Shown: positions 18,621 to 27,470, numbered from the stretch's first letter. The stretch is DNA of 64,000 nucleotides from Nocardia albiluteola (GCF_018860155.1 NZ_JAHKNI010000020.1:62001-126000); one strand, 5' to 3'. Made by a program: numbers and translations. Notes: a model not told the origin generated them from the sequence alone.

Positions 18621-19784
18621 ATGACCGAAATCGAGGAAACCACCAACGAAGTACGCGAGATCGACGCCGGTGCGGCGCCGACCAGGTTCGCGCGGGGCTG
18701 GCACTGCCTCGGCCTGGTGGCCGAATACAGTGACGGGCAACCACATTCGGTGCAAGCCTTCGGCACCAAACTGGTTGTCTTCGCCGACAGTGCCGGGAAG
18801 GTGAACGTCCTGGACGCCTACTGCCGGCACATGGGCGGAGATCTGTCCCGCGGCATCGTCAAAGGCGATGAGGTGGCCTGCCCGTTCCACGACTGGCGGT
18901 GGGCGGGCACCGGCCGCTGCACACGGATTCCCTACGCGCGGCGGGTGCCGCCGCTGGCGCGAACGCGCGCGTGGCACACGATGCAGCAGAACGGGATGTT
19001 GTTCGTCTGGCACGATCCCGAAGGCAACCCGCCGATTTCCGAGCAGGCGATCCCCCACATCGAGGGACCGGGTACGCCCGAATGGACCGACTGGGCATGG
19101 TACGAGCAGGTCGTGGACACCAACTGCCGTGAGGTCATCGACAACATGGTCGACATGGCGCACTTCTTCTACATCCACTACGGGTTCCCGACCTACTTCA
19201 AGAACATTTTCGAAGGCCACACCGCGGTACAGCTGCAGAAGGGTGTCGGCCGCGACGATCTGCGGCCGCAGGAGCAGGCGATCGACGCGCCGCGCCGGTT
19301 GGGTAATACGTCGGTGGCGACCTATCACGGGCCGTCATTCATGATCGACGACCTGCTTTACCACTACGAGCACGGCGACGCCAAGACCGTTCTGATCAAC
19401 TGCCATTATCCGGTCGACGCGAACCGGTTCGTGCTCCAGTACGGGATCAGCATGCAGAAGCCCGATGGTATGGACGACGACCCACAGGCCGCGGCGACGC
19501 TGGCGCAGAAGATGGTCGACACAGTGCGGCTCGGCTTCGAACAGGACATCGAGATCTGGCGGTATAAGACCCGCATCGACAACCCGCTGTTGTGCGAGGA
19601 GGACGGGCCCGTGTACCAGCTGCGCCGCTGGTATCAGCAGTTCTATGTGGACGTCGCCGACATCACCCCGGAGATGGTGCAACGATTCGAATTCGAACTC
19701 GATACCAGCCGACCCAACGAGATCTGGCGCCGGGAAGTGGCCGACAACCTCGCGCGTAAGGCCGCTCAGCAGGTGATGTCGTGA
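18621..19784 (+). CDS. kshA: KshA-type Rieske oxygenase (3-ketosteroid 9-alpha-hydroxylase oxygenase component)
   Basis: This 387-residue Rieske non-heme iron oxygenase closely resembles mycobacterial KshA over its whole length. The Rieske ligands are C68-R-H70 and C87-P-F-H90. The mononuclear iron ligands read as H181 and H186 in DMAHFFYIHYG, with D309 in FEQDIEIW; H181 and H186 fall at the same positions as in the mycobacterial enzyme. KshA hydroxylates 3-ketosteroids at C9, starting B-ring opening. The ATG at 18621 follows GAGGGAG. No KshB reductase or other steroid-degradation gene is nearby, so the substrate may be a different polycyclic compound. Its stop overlaps the next small gene by four bases. 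Confidence 0.85.
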   Translation: MTEIEETTNEVREIDAGAAPTRFARGWHCLGLVAEYSDGQPHSVQAFGTKLVVFADSAGKVNVLDAYCRHMGGDLSRGIVKGDEVACPFHDWRWAGTGRCTRIPYARRVPPLARTRAWHTMQQNGMLFVWHDPEGNPPISEQAIPHIEGPGTPEWTDWAWYEQVVDTNCREVIDNMVDMAHFFYIHYGFPTYFKNIFEGHTAVQLQKGVGRDDLRPQEQAIDAPRRLGNTSVATYHGPSFMIDDLLYHYEHGDAKTVLINCHYPVDANRFVLQYGISMQKPDGMDDDPQAAATLAQKMVDTVRLGFEQDIEIWRYKTRIDNPLLCEEDGPVYQLRRWYQQFYVDVADITPEMVQRFEFELDTSRPNEIWRREVADNLARKAAQQVMS

Positions 19785-20056
19785 CTATCCGAGCAGACGA
19801 TCGGCTCGCCGACGCGCCGATGAACCCGATACGCTGCCGGGCCTGCGATGCGGTCGTGCACGTCCGCAAAAGCAGCTGGCAGCAAACCAGCATCCAGTGG
19901 AGCGAAGCTTCCCGGATCGCGTGTCTGGCCCGTGAATCGACCACACCCGACTCGGCGACGTGCACACGGCTGAAGGCCTGCATCGACGCGGCCGCCCTTT
20001 CCGGCACGCTGCCGGTTCTGGACACCGAATCCGCCGACGGACACCGCACACGCTGA
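19781..20056 (+). CDS. Small cysteine-rich protein coupled to kshA
   Basis: The 91-residue protein begins at a GTG that overlaps the kshA stop (GTGA), so it is co-translated with the oxygenase. It has a CRAC pair near residue 20 and three further cysteines in the second half, around AWLR-like helices (IACLARE, TCTRLKACIDAA). This pattern suggests metal or iron-sulfur binding, and an electron-transfer or maturation role for the oxygenase is a reasonable guess. It lacks the classical ferredoxin cysteine spacing. I do not recognise a named family with certainty. Confidence 0.7.
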   Translation: MTIRADDRLADAPMNPIRCRACDAVVHVRKSSWQQTSIQWSEASRIACLARESTTPDSATCTRLKACIDAAALSGTLPVLDTESADGHRTR

Positions 20057-20077
20057 TCGGTATCTCAACCCACCTCC

Positions 20078-20119
20078 CGATGGGCCGGGCGACCGTGGCG
20101 ACGGCCGCCCGGCCCATCG
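20078..20119. terminator. Bidirectional stem-loop terminator between convergent genes
   Basis: CGATGGGCCGGGCG at 20078-20091 pairs perfectly with 20106-20119 over 14 bp, and the 14-base loop can form a nested CCGT/ACGG pair. It sits between the kshA operon and the converging LuxR regulator, ending transcripts from both sides. No T-tract is seen. Confidence 0.7.
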
Positions 20120-20167
20120 TTCGTACCGCGCCGCGGAACGAATGCCCTGGCAGGGTTCGGCGTGCAG

Positions 20168-22465
20168 TTACGGGGTGCGGGTGTGAACCCATCGGGCGAT
20201 CTCGGTGCGGCTGGTGAATCCCAGCTTCACCAGGATGTGTTCGATGTGGGTCTCGACCGTCCGCTGGGAAATGACCAGTTCGCTGGCGATGCGCTTATTG
20301 CTGTCGCCCCTGGCCACCAACTCGGCAACCTCGCTCTGCCTGCGAGTCAGCGCGGTGGAATCGCCGCGAGGTCTGCGAGATGCCCGATCCGAGATCGTTC
20401 CCGGCCTTGCCGTCCTCGGTGCAGGCGGCGACATCGAGGACCCGTCCAGGGCATACGCGATCGCGTCGTCGAGTCCCATCGCCGCACCGGCACCGAGCGC
20501 GCCGTCGAACGCCGCCGATCCCAGGGCCTCGCGGACCTGCTCGCGGTTGCGGCTCGCGATCGGCCCGGTCAACAGGTCGACAAGTCGGATTGTGCTGCGC
20601 TCCAACGATTCCGCGGCGCCGATCAGTGTCGCGGAGCGCGTGTAGTCGTCGCGGGCCGCGGCTGTCCACGCCATACCCTCGAACGCCGAGGCAAGCCACA
20701 CGCAGCGGCCGAAACTGGCGAACAGGCGGATCGCGGTGGCGAAATTTTCGTCGGCGGCGTCGGAATCCCCGTGCCGCCAACGGTCGAGCCCGGCAAGGTT
20801 CCAGGCAAGGCCTCCCAGCATGTGAGGCCCGTGCCGGCTGGTGAGCACCGTCAGCTCGGTCACCCACGTCGAGGCGTCAGGATGGTCGGTGACCAGCGCG
20901 GACACGAACCTCAACGCCAGGGCTTCCATTGCCAGGGTCGGCTTCCCCTGCTGTTCGGCGTGCTCGACCGCTACCACGCACAGCTCGACAGCCCGGGACA
21001 CTTCGCCGTCGAGCGCCGCGACCAGCGCCCGGCACAGCCAGATCTCCGGATCCAGTTCAGCGGTCCCCAACTCCCCGCACAGCTGCGCGGCCGCCTCGGT
21101 CAGGTGGGCGGCATCGTCGCGTTCGGACAGCAGCGCCGCCAGTGAGGCTGCCTCCGCCAGGCCCCGCGCTCGCAGAATCGTCGGTTCGGGATTGGCGGCC
21201 AGCGCGTCGACAACCCAGCGCAATCCCTCGGAAACGAACCGGTAGTGCTGCCAGAATGGACGCAGATCCGTCGCGATCTCCAGCGCGGTCACAGGGTCGT
21301 GGATCAGTCCATCCTGAAGTGCGGCACGGATATTGGCGTGTTCGCCGGCTACACTTGTCAACCACTCCCAATCGGCGGACGTGCCGTACGCGTGGACTCC
21401 GCGCCGCGCGAGATCAGCGAAATATCCTCGGTGCGCTGCCACAACCCGCTCGGCGCGTCCGCTCGCAGCCAGCTCCCGGCGGCCGAATTGCCGTACCGGC
21501 TCGAGCATCGAATACCGGGCGTTCGAGTCCATCGTCCGCATCGTCAGTATCGATTTGTTCACCAGTCCAGCCAGAAGCTCGGCCGTTGGCACCGCATCGT
21601 CACCGGGATCGGTGACTGCTTCCGCGGCCCTGACATCGCACCCACCCGAAAACGCCGACAGCGCCTGCCACAGCCGCTGCTCGCCGACCGAGCACAGGTC
21701 ATAGCTCCACCGGATCGCATTGTCCAGCGTCTTCTGCCGCCAGGTCGCCGTGCGCGGACCGGCGGTGAGCAGACCGAGGACATTATCGAGCCTGGTCAGA
21801 ATCTGTTGCGGGGTGAACACGGTCGTCCGCAACGCGACCAGCTCCAGCGCCAATGGAATCCCGTCAACGCGCCGACAGATCGCCTCGAACACCTGTCGGT
21901 CTGCCGCGTCCGGAGCAAATGCCGCGTTAGCGGCTCCAGCGCGGTCCAACAGCAGTTGCAGCGCCTCATTGTCGCCGCCGTCACCTGCCCCGAGTTCGAG
22001 CGGAGGTACCGCCATCACCTGCTCACCCGGAACGCCCAAGATCTCGCGGCTGGTCGCCAGCACCTTAACCCCCGGCGTGGCCGTCACGATCGAAGCGACC
22101 AACTCCGCGGCAGCATCGATCAGGTGCTCACAGTTGTCCAAGATCAGCAACAGGTTCTTGTCGGCCAGAAGGGCGAGCAGCCGATCGGTAGGAGAGGCGG
22201 CGTCGTCGCGCAGCCCTAACGCCTGCCCAACACGAAGTGGAACGAGGAGCGGGTCCCGGATATCGGCGAGTTCGACCCACCACACACCATCGGAGAAGAC
22301 CCGTCCGACCCGCGCCCCGACCTCCCGGGACAACCGAGACTTCCCTACGCCGCCGGGCCCGGCCAGTGTCACTTGCCGACTAGAACCCAGCAAGCTTCTC
22401 GCATGCTCGATCAATGTGGCCCGCCCCACCAGACGAGTGGATTCGAACGGCAGATTTCCACGCAT
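20168..22465 (-). CDS. LuxR-family regulator with NTPase domain
   Basis: A 765-residue regulator built like the one at 12293: an NTPase starting STRLVGRATLI with Walker A GPGGVGKS and Walker B-like LLLILDNCEHL, a helical repeat middle, and a C-terminal LuxR DNA-binding domain (LTRRQSEVAELVARGDSNKRIASELVIS). The ATG at 22465 is preferred because it lies just before the first conserved strand; a GTG at 22495 adds ten residues and cannot be excluded. It converges on the kshA operon with a shared terminator between, so it may or may not control that operon. Confidence 0.88.
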   Translation of the reverse strand: MRGNLPFESTRLVGRATLIEHARSLLGSSRQVTLAGPGGVGKSRLSREVGARVGRVFSDGVWWVELADIRDPLLVPLRVGQALGLRDDAASPTDRLLALLADKNLLLILDNCEHLIDAAAELVASIVTATPGVKVLATSREILGVPGEQVMAVPPLELGAGDGGDNEALQLLLDRAGAANAAFAPDAADRQVFEAICRRVDGIPLALELVALRTTVFTPQQILTRLDNVLGLLTAGPRTATWRQKTLDNAIRWSYDLCSVGEQRLWQALSAFSGGCDVRAAEAVTDPGDDAVPTAELLAGLVNKSILTMRTMDSNARYSMLEPVRQFGRRELAASGRAERVVAAHRGYFADLARRGVHAYGTSADWEWLTSVAGEHANIRAALQDGLIHDPVTALEIATDLRPFWQHYRFVSEGLRWVVDALAANPEPTILRARGLAEAASLAALLSERDDAAHLTEAAAQLCGELGTAELDPEIWLCRALVAALDGEVSRAVELCVVAVEHAEQQGKPTLAMEALALRFVSALVTDHPDASTWVTELTVLTSRHGPHMLGGLAWNLAGLDRWRHGDSDAADENFATAIRLFASFGRCVWLASAFEGMAWTAAARDDYTRSATLIGAAESLERSTIRLVDLLTGPIASRNREQVREALGSAAFDGALGAGAAMGLDDAIAYALDGSSMSPPAPRTARPGTISDRASRRPRGDSTALTRRQSEVAELVARGDSNKRIASELVISQRTVETHIEHILVKLGFTSRTEIARWVHTRTP

Positions 22466-22678
22466 GTTCCGGCCCACCGTCGCATGGTGCCACACCCGCT
22501 CCCTGCCGATCTGGCCACGACCTGCGGGCTCAGCATCGACACAGCGCGCCGCCGGGTCAGGTAGCTCACCGAGTCATGAAGCTCAACGGCCAGCTGCTGG
22601 ACGACGACGGCTATCGACGCGCAGCGGTGCCCATCGCACCGCGGCGGTCGGCCATCGACGGCGCGCCCGGCCAGCGGA

Positions 22679-23395
22679 TCAATTGCCGCTGGCCGCGTCG
22701 ATGAGGGTGGGCCAGAGCCACCCGGGATCGGTTGGGGTGCCGCGCAGCTGCGGCAGTAGCTGGGCCGCGTTCTCGGAGACCGGTGCGGTAAGGATGCCGA
22801 CGGTGGCGTCGACGAGGTTTGCCGAGAACAGTCGCGCGCGGGTGCGATCGGCCGGATCGTCGCGCGGCGCGGCGTGTTCGAAACCCGCCAGCGCCTGGAC
22901 CGCGAGCACCATGCTCAGCGATAACCGGGTACGCACGATCTGCTGCGAAATCCGATCGAGTCGGGTTGCGAGCGTGGACAAGACGTACTGAATGCTGCTG
23001 GTCACCCCGGGATCGGCCTGTGTCAGCGCATACACCCACGGCGGAGTGGACACCTGGGCGAGAAAGCGCAGGTAGTGACCGGCCGGAGGCTGCGCCAGTT
23101 CGGCGAGCGGCAGGATCAGAGCCTCCGCAAGCTCGGGCACGCTCAGCTTACGGGTGTCGTAGCCGAGGTCGCCGAGCAACTCCCACCGGCGCTGATTCAC
23201 CGCCCCGGTGTGTTGCTCGAAGATCTCGCGGACCAACTGTTCCTTGCTGCCGTAGTGGTATTGGGCGGCGGATTTGTTGCGCTGTCCGGCGGCGGCGGTG
23301 AGCTCCCGCATCGAGACCGCGTCGATGCCGCGTTCGGCGAACATGCGCAACGCGGTGGCGGACAGCAACTGCCTGGTGGAAAGACCTTCGGGCAC
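22679..23395 (-). CDS. TetR-family transcriptional regulator
   Basis: This 238-residue regulator has the TetR N-terminal helix-turn-helix (ATALRMFAERGIDAVSMRELTAAAG, followed by KSAAQYHYGSKEQLVREIF) and an all-helical ligand-binding C-terminal domain rich in Leu and Ala. It starts at a GTG, 59 bp after the stop of a secreted-protein gene in the same direction. A 19-bp perfect palindrome of TetR-operator type lies upstream of that secreted-protein gene, so the regulator probably represses its own operon and the divergent lipoprotein gene. The ligand is unknown. Confidence 0.88.
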   Translation of the reverse strand: MPEGLSTRQLLSATALRMFAERGIDAVSMRELTAAAGQRNKSAAQYHYGSKEQLVREIFEQHTGAVNQRRWELLGDLGYDTRKLSVPELAEALILPLAELAQPPAGHYLRFLAQVSTPPWVYALTQADPGVTSSIQYVLSTLATRLDRISQQIVRTRLSLSMVLAVQALAGFEHAAPRDDPADRTRARLFSANLVDATVGILTAPVSENAAQLLPQLRGTPTDPGWLWPTLIDAASGN

Positions 23396-23454
23396 ACCGA
23401 CAGCCTAGTGAGCGGTCTCGGCCGTGCCGACGAGCCCGGCCGGGACCGCATCGG

Positions 23455-24135
23455 TCACTTGGCGGCGGGAGCCGCGGGGGTGAAGGGCTCGTTGACGGTG
23501 GTGAAGTACTGGATCAGTGAGGCGACCGCAATCGGCGCGGTGATCAGCAGCGCTCCGGCGAAGGCTCCGACGCCCGCCCCGATGGCGATGCCCGCCAGGC
23601 ATCCGGCGAGCGGGCCCGCACCGAACAACGCGGCGAGGATGCCGGTGACGACGGTGCCGACCACTGCCCCGCCGACGCAGCCGATCACCCCGCCGATAGC
23701 GGTGCCCACCGCTGCGCCGCCCGCGGCGGCCGCGCCGATCTGCAGGGATGCGCGCTGGAAGGCGGCCTGCTCACGGTCGTAGCGGCTGCGCCAGGGCGCC
23801 TCGTTCTGGTAGGGCAGGGCGACCGGGGCGAGGGTGGCGGTGCGGCCGTCGATGGTCGCTTGGATCGGGTATTCGACCCCGTTGAATTGGAAGCTGAGCG
23901 GAATGCCCGCCAGCACTTGGCCATTGGCGGCCTTGATCTCGAAAACGCCGTTCTCGGTGACCAGGCTGCCCGCGTCGGTGGTGATGGTCGCGGCGGTGTC
24001 GGTGGCGGTGACGGCGTAGTTCACGCCGGTCTGGGGCGTCGCCGCCGGGCGGTCCGGCTCGGCGGTGGCGGTTGCCGCGGTGGCGGTCAGGGTCGCGGTC
24101 GCCAGGGCGGCGGCGACCAGGGTCGTCATCCTCAT
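23455..24135 (-). CDS. Secreted protein with glycine/alanine-rich C-terminal region
   Basis: This 226-residue protein has an N-terminal Sec-type signal (MRMTTLVAAALATATLTATA, cleavage near TAEP), a soluble domain with SFQFNGVEYPIQATIDGRTATLAP, and then ~100 residues of Gly/Ala-rich hydrophobic sequence (GAAAAGGAAVGTAIGGVIGCVGG and following) that could be several glycine-zipper-like membrane segments. It belongs to a kind of exported hypothetical protein common in Nocardia and Rhodococcus, but I cannot name a function. The ATG at 24135 has an excellent GAGGGAG site. It is first in the operon with the TetR gene. Confidence 0.72.
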   Translation of the reverse strand: MRMTTLVAAALATATLTATAATATAEPDRPAATPQTGVNYAVTATDTAATITTDAGSLVTENGVFEIKAANGQVLAGIPLSFQFNGVEYPIQATIDGRTATLAPVALPYQNEAPWRSRYDREQAAFQRASLQIGAAAAGGAAVGTAIGGVIGCVGGAVVGTVVTGILAALFGAGPLAGCLAGIAIGAGVGAFAGALLITAPIAVASLIQYFTTVNEPFTPAAPAAK

Positions 24136-24224
24136 CGAAATTTCTCCCTCGAATTCCATCAGCACGGTCGATCGCGGAGGGCTGGATTTCCGGCAATTCG
24201 CGAGCCGGTGATGTGTGCGATGTT

Positions 24225-24243
24225 TGACATGTGGAACATGTCA
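24225..24243. promoter_or_regulatory. Perfect 19-bp palindrome, TetR-type operator
   Basis: TGACATGT-GGA-ACATGTCA has two perfect 8-base arms with a 3-base centre. It lies in the divergent promoter between the secreted-protein/TetR operon and the DUF1254 lipoprotein gene. Size and position fit a TetR-dimer site. Confidence 0.72.
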
Positions 24244-24368
24244 CAGCGGACCGCTTTATCTATTACCGGAGTCCCGCTGAATGGGACGCATCCAGCCGCG
24301 ATCAGCGTGCCCGTCCGCCGTCAATATCGAGTTCCGGGGTGCGAGGTCGCTGATTGACACGAGAACCT

Positions 24369-24400
24369 TTAAGGCATACGACTTAAAGCGACCGCCTTAA
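24369..24400. repeat. TTAA-rich inverted repeat before the DUF1254 lipoprotein gene
   Basis: TTAAGGC at 24369-24375 is inverted as GCCTTAA at 24394-24400, with a third ACTTAAAG between them. The AT-rich spacing stands out from the high-GC background, just 28 bp before the start codon, so it may be a promoter or regulator site. Confidence 0.4.
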
Positions 24401-24427
24401 GATTTGCCGACCGCCGAGGAGATTCGT

Positions 24428-25831
24428 GTGAGTGTTATTCGAAGGATCAACCGGGTCGGCACGCGGATAACGTGCTGCGTGGCGAGCCTTGCGGCGGTAG
24501 CGCTGACCGCGTGTTCAACCCCGGCCGATACCACCGGACCCGCCGATATCGGCACCACCATCCGCAACGCGTACGACTACGCGTTTCCGCTGTACTTCCT
24601 TTCGCAGTATCGGTGGAACGCTCTCCATACGACCGGTGGCCGCACCAGCACCACGCTGAACCGATATGCGCACTCACGCGCCGTCGCGACCCCGGACGAC
24701 ACATGGGCGAATGCGCCGATCGTCGATGCGCTGTACTCGACGGCATGGATCGATCTGGCGCGCGGGCCCGTCTTCGTGAACACCCCGGATACCGGCAGCC
24801 GCTACTACGTGCTGACCCTGATCGACTTCTATTCGAATACCTTCTTCTATGCCGGTCAACGCACCACCGGCACGGCGGCGCAGAAGTATCTGCTGGTCGG
24901 CCCGGACTGGAAAGGCGATGCGCCCCAGGATGTCTCGGTCGTCCACGCCCCGACCGACGACGTCTACGTCAATCTGCGCGTGCAGACCACCGGTCCGGCC
25001 GATCAGGCTGCCGTCGATGCCGTCCAGGACGGGTTCACCATCGACCCGGCCGGGACGCCGGGTCCCGAATCGGCGGCCCGCGTCAAGCCGGTCCAAGGCG
25101 ATCCGAAGAACTATCTGGCCGTGGTGAATCAGATGCTCGCCCTGGACCCACCGCCCGCCCGTGACCGATCCTTGCTCGAGAAGTACCGCCAGGTCGGCAT
25201 CTGTGGTACGGACTGCTCATGGGACAAGCTCCCGCAGTCGATTCGGGACGCGTGGACCAGGCTCTATCCCCGGCTCGGCGACTACATGAAGCAGTACGCG
25301 AGCGCCACCGCCGCGGCCAAGGGCTGGATCGACTACAACCCGCCGGGATCGCTCTTGGGCACCACCGACCAGCACAACTACGCCCGGCGCGCCTTGGCGC
25401 TCGGCAGCGGCACCGGCATGCTCGGCCTGCGCCGGGAGGAAGCCGACTACTGGATCACCTTCACCGACGCCACCGGTAAGCCCATGCTCGGCAGCGGTGA
25501 GTACGTCCTGCATCTGCCGCCAGGGGGCATCCCGGCCAAGGCATTCTGGTCGGTCAGCCTGTACGAGGTCGAGGACGGCGGCCAGTTCCTGACCCCCAAC
25601 CCGATCGACCGCTACGAAATCGCCAGTAACACAACGGATCTCGTCACAAATCCGGACGGCAGCATCGACATCCGGATTCAGTCGTCGGCGCCGACCGGCG
25701 ACCACAGGCCGAACTGGCTTCCCAGTCCAGCCGACGGTCGCCAGTTCATCCTGTTCGCCCGCTCCTATATCCCCGGCGACCGAGTGCTTTCCGGCGCTTT
25801 CACCATGCCGCCGGTCTCCGCAGCGGGATAG
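24428..25831 (+). CDS. DUF1254/DUF1214 lipoprotein
   Basis: This 467-residue protein has a lipoprotein signal (VSVIRRINRVGTR, hydrophobic run, LTACS). The N-terminal half matches the DUF1254 pattern (NAYDYAFPLYFLSQYRWN, PIVDALYSTAWIDLARGPVFVNTP, YYVLTLIDFYSNTF), and the C-terminal half matches DUF1214 (FWSVSLYEVEDGGQFLTPNPIDRYEI, PNWLPSPADGRQFILFARSYIPGD). These paired domains occur in exported proteins of unknown activity. The GTG at 24428 is chosen because GAGGAG lies six bases before it. It is transcribed divergently from the secreted-protein/TetR operon across the 19-bp palindrome, so it is a likely TetR target. Confidence 0.82.
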   Translation: MSVIRRINRVGTRITCCVASLAAVALTACSTPADTTGPADIGTTIRNAYDYAFPLYFLSQYRWNALHTTGGRTSTTLNRYAHSRAVATPDDTWANAPIVDALYSTAWIDLARGPVFVNTPDTGSRYYVLTLIDFYSNTFFYAGQRTTGTAAQKYLLVGPDWKGDAPQDVSVVHAPTDDVYVNLRVQTTGPADQAAVDAVQDGFTIDPAGTPGPESAARVKPVQGDPKNYLAVVNQMLALDPPPARDRSLLEKYRQVGICGTDCSWDKLPQSIRDAWTRLYPRLGDYMKQYASATAAAKGWIDYNPPGSLLGTTDQHNYARRALALGSGTGMLGLRREEADYWITFTDATGKPMLGSGEYVLHLPPGGIPAKAFWSVSLYEVEDGGQFLTPNPIDRYEIASNTTDLVTNPDGSIDIRIQSSAPTGDHRPNWLPSPADGRQFILFARSYIPGDRVLSGAFTMPPVSAAG

Positions 25832-25851
25832 CTTCGCTCCGCCGGGTCCCA

Positions 25852-26190
25852 TCATTGTCCGTCGGTGCGGATGGCCTTGGGCATGGGATAGGTGCCGTCG
25901 AGTAGTCCCGGGGTGGGTCCGTAGAATCGCGCGGCGAGCTGGAAATGGTCATTGGCCGGTGTCGGCAGCCAATTGCGGCGCTGCTCGGGATCGGCGGGCG
26001 GGTCGGTGCAGGCCGCCGATGAGTACGTGGCCTCCCTCACCGAACAAGCCTACCTGGAATCGATCGGCGGCAAGACCGCAGCGTTGCGGTCGTTGGACTG
26101 CCGGATGGGCGCGATGCAGGCCGGCTGGGTCAGTACAGACCGAGCCCGTTCCATCGTCCACCCCTTGTCGGACATCGCCGCGTTCTATCC
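25852..26190 (-). pseudogene. Remnant of a DUF1254/DUF1214 gene (C-terminus only)
   Basis: The last ~45 codons read EQRRNWLPTPANDHFQLA and ARFYGPTPGLLDGTYPMP, the typical C-terminal end of DUF1214 proteins and clearly related to the end of the neighbouring lipoprotein. Upstream, the reading frame is interrupted by a stop just before a GTG that could restart a 62-codon frame at 26040, and nothing else of the family is recognisable. It looks like the tail of a decayed paralogue next to the intact gene. Confidence 0.7.
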
Positions 26191-26667
26191 CAGGGTGCGG
26201 TTTTCGCTGCTGAGCAGCCACGCCTGCTTTTCGAGTTGGTTGATGACGGCATGCAGCAGGTCCGCCGTGGACGGATCTTCGGCATCGGTGTCGTCGTGCA
26301 CGCCGCGCAGCGTCACGACCGCGGCGCGAATCTGTGCGGTGACCAGGTCGACGATCACGGCGGTGTCGTGCTCACCGGCCGGGAGTTCCGGCAGGAGGTT
26401 GGTGCATGCGACCGTCTTGGCTCGGCCGTCCGGCACGGCGTCGAGGGCACGCATGCGTTCGGCGATGGTGTCACTGGATTCGCGTGCGGCGTCGACGATT
26501 TCGTCGAGCTGCAGGTGCAGGTCGCGGAAGTTGTGGCCGACGACGTTCCAATGCGCCTGTTTGCCGTTGAGGTGCAGTGCGGTGAGGTCGACGAGGACCT
26601 GCTGCAGATTGCCCGCCAGTCGTGACGACGCGCGCAAAGCGACTGCCGATTCGATGTAAGTGGTCAT
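26185..26667 (-). CDS. dps: Dps-family ferritin-like DNA-protection protein
   Basis: The 160-residue protein would form a 12-subunit shell that oxidises and stores iron and can protect DNA in starvation or peroxide stress. The family hallmark is visible: LHLNGKQAHWNVVGHNFRDLH, then LDEIVDAARESSDTIAERM, carrying the inter-subunit ferroxidase His and acidic ligands. The ATG at 26667 has AGGAGC seven bases upstream. It is preceded by an aquaporin gene in the same direction after 92 bp, and lies near a catalase and a two-component system, a stress context. Confidence 0.9.
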   Translation of the reverse strand: MTTYIESAVALRASSRLAGNLQQVLVDLTALHLNGKQAHWNVVGHNFRDLHLQLDEIVDAARESSDTIAERMRALDAVPDGRAKTVACTNLLPELPAGEHDTAVIVDLVTAQIRAAVVTLRGVHDDTDAEDPSTADLLHAVINQLEKQAWLLSSENRTLG

Positions 26668-26759
26668 GATGTTGCTCCTGATTGTGTCGGGGTGATGGAC
26701 TATTCGGGCCAGGGATTGGTTTCGATGACCTCGATGGGCCCGCCCGCGTCGGCGGCGGA

Positions 26760-27470
26760 TCATCGGTCGTCGGGATTGAGGGCGCGGAAGGCGACACCGG
26801 CGGCGGCGCCGGCGATGAGTTGAGCCGCGAGATACACCCACAGCGTCGGCCAGGCGAACATCCCCATCACAGCCGCGCCGAGCGTGACCGCCGGATTGAA
26901 CGCTCCGCCGGAGATCGCGCTGACCGCGAATGCCCCCGCCATGACAGTGGATCCGATCGCCAGCCCGTAGAACGAGTTGTCCGGATGGCTTTTGCTGGTG
27001 GCGACGTTGAGCACCACATAGCAGAGCGCGAAGGTGAACAGCAGCTCGACCACGAACGCGGCCCCGACGGTGTGGTGGTTGAGGGTCAGGAGTGTCGGGG
27101 CTGCGGGCTGTGCGGGATCCACGACAGCACGCACGACCACCGCGGCCAGTAGTCCGGCAACCAGCTGTGCGATCCAGTATCGGACGGCATCGCGCGGGGT
27201 GATCCGATGCCGCAGCAGCACCGCCAGCGTTACCGCAGGGTTGTAGTGCCCACCGGATACGTGCCCGCCGGCGTAGATCATCACCATCAGCACCGCGCCG
27301 ATCGCCAGTGGTGCGAGCGGGCTGCCGCTGCGGACGCTGGTTCCGACCGTGACGACCAGGAAGAATGTCCCGATCAGCTCGACGGCGAACTTCGCAGCGG
27401 TCCGGCGGGCAGCTGTCGCCTCGTGGGGTTCAGCGGTGCGGGCAGAGGTGGCCTCTTCTAATGTGACCAT
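26760..27470 (-). CDS. MIP-family aquaporin / glycerol channel
   Basis: This 236-residue membrane channel has six hydrophobic segments and both NPA half-helices (GGHVSGGHYNPAVTLAV and ISGGAFNPAVTLGAAV). The two NPA boxes are intact, so it should conduct water or small neutral solutes. The ATG at 27470 has GAGGAG about eight bases upstream; a longer frame from 27518 lacks one. It lies upstream of dps in the same direction and may be co-transcribed. Whether it is a strict water channel or passes glycerol or peroxide depends on selectivity-filter residues I did not model. Confidence 0.9.
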   Translation of the reverse strand: MVTLEEATSARTAEPHEATAARRTAAKFAVELIGTFFLVVTVGTSVRSGSPLAPLAIGAVLMVMIYAGGHVSGGHYNPAVTLAVLLRHRITPRDAVRYWIAQLVAGLLAAVVVRAVVDPAQPAAPTLLTLNHHTVGAAFVVELLFTFALCYVVLNVATSKSHPDNSFYGLAIGSTVMAGAFAVSAISGGAFNPAVTLGAAVMGMFAWPTLWVYLAAQLIAGAAAGVAFRALNPDDR

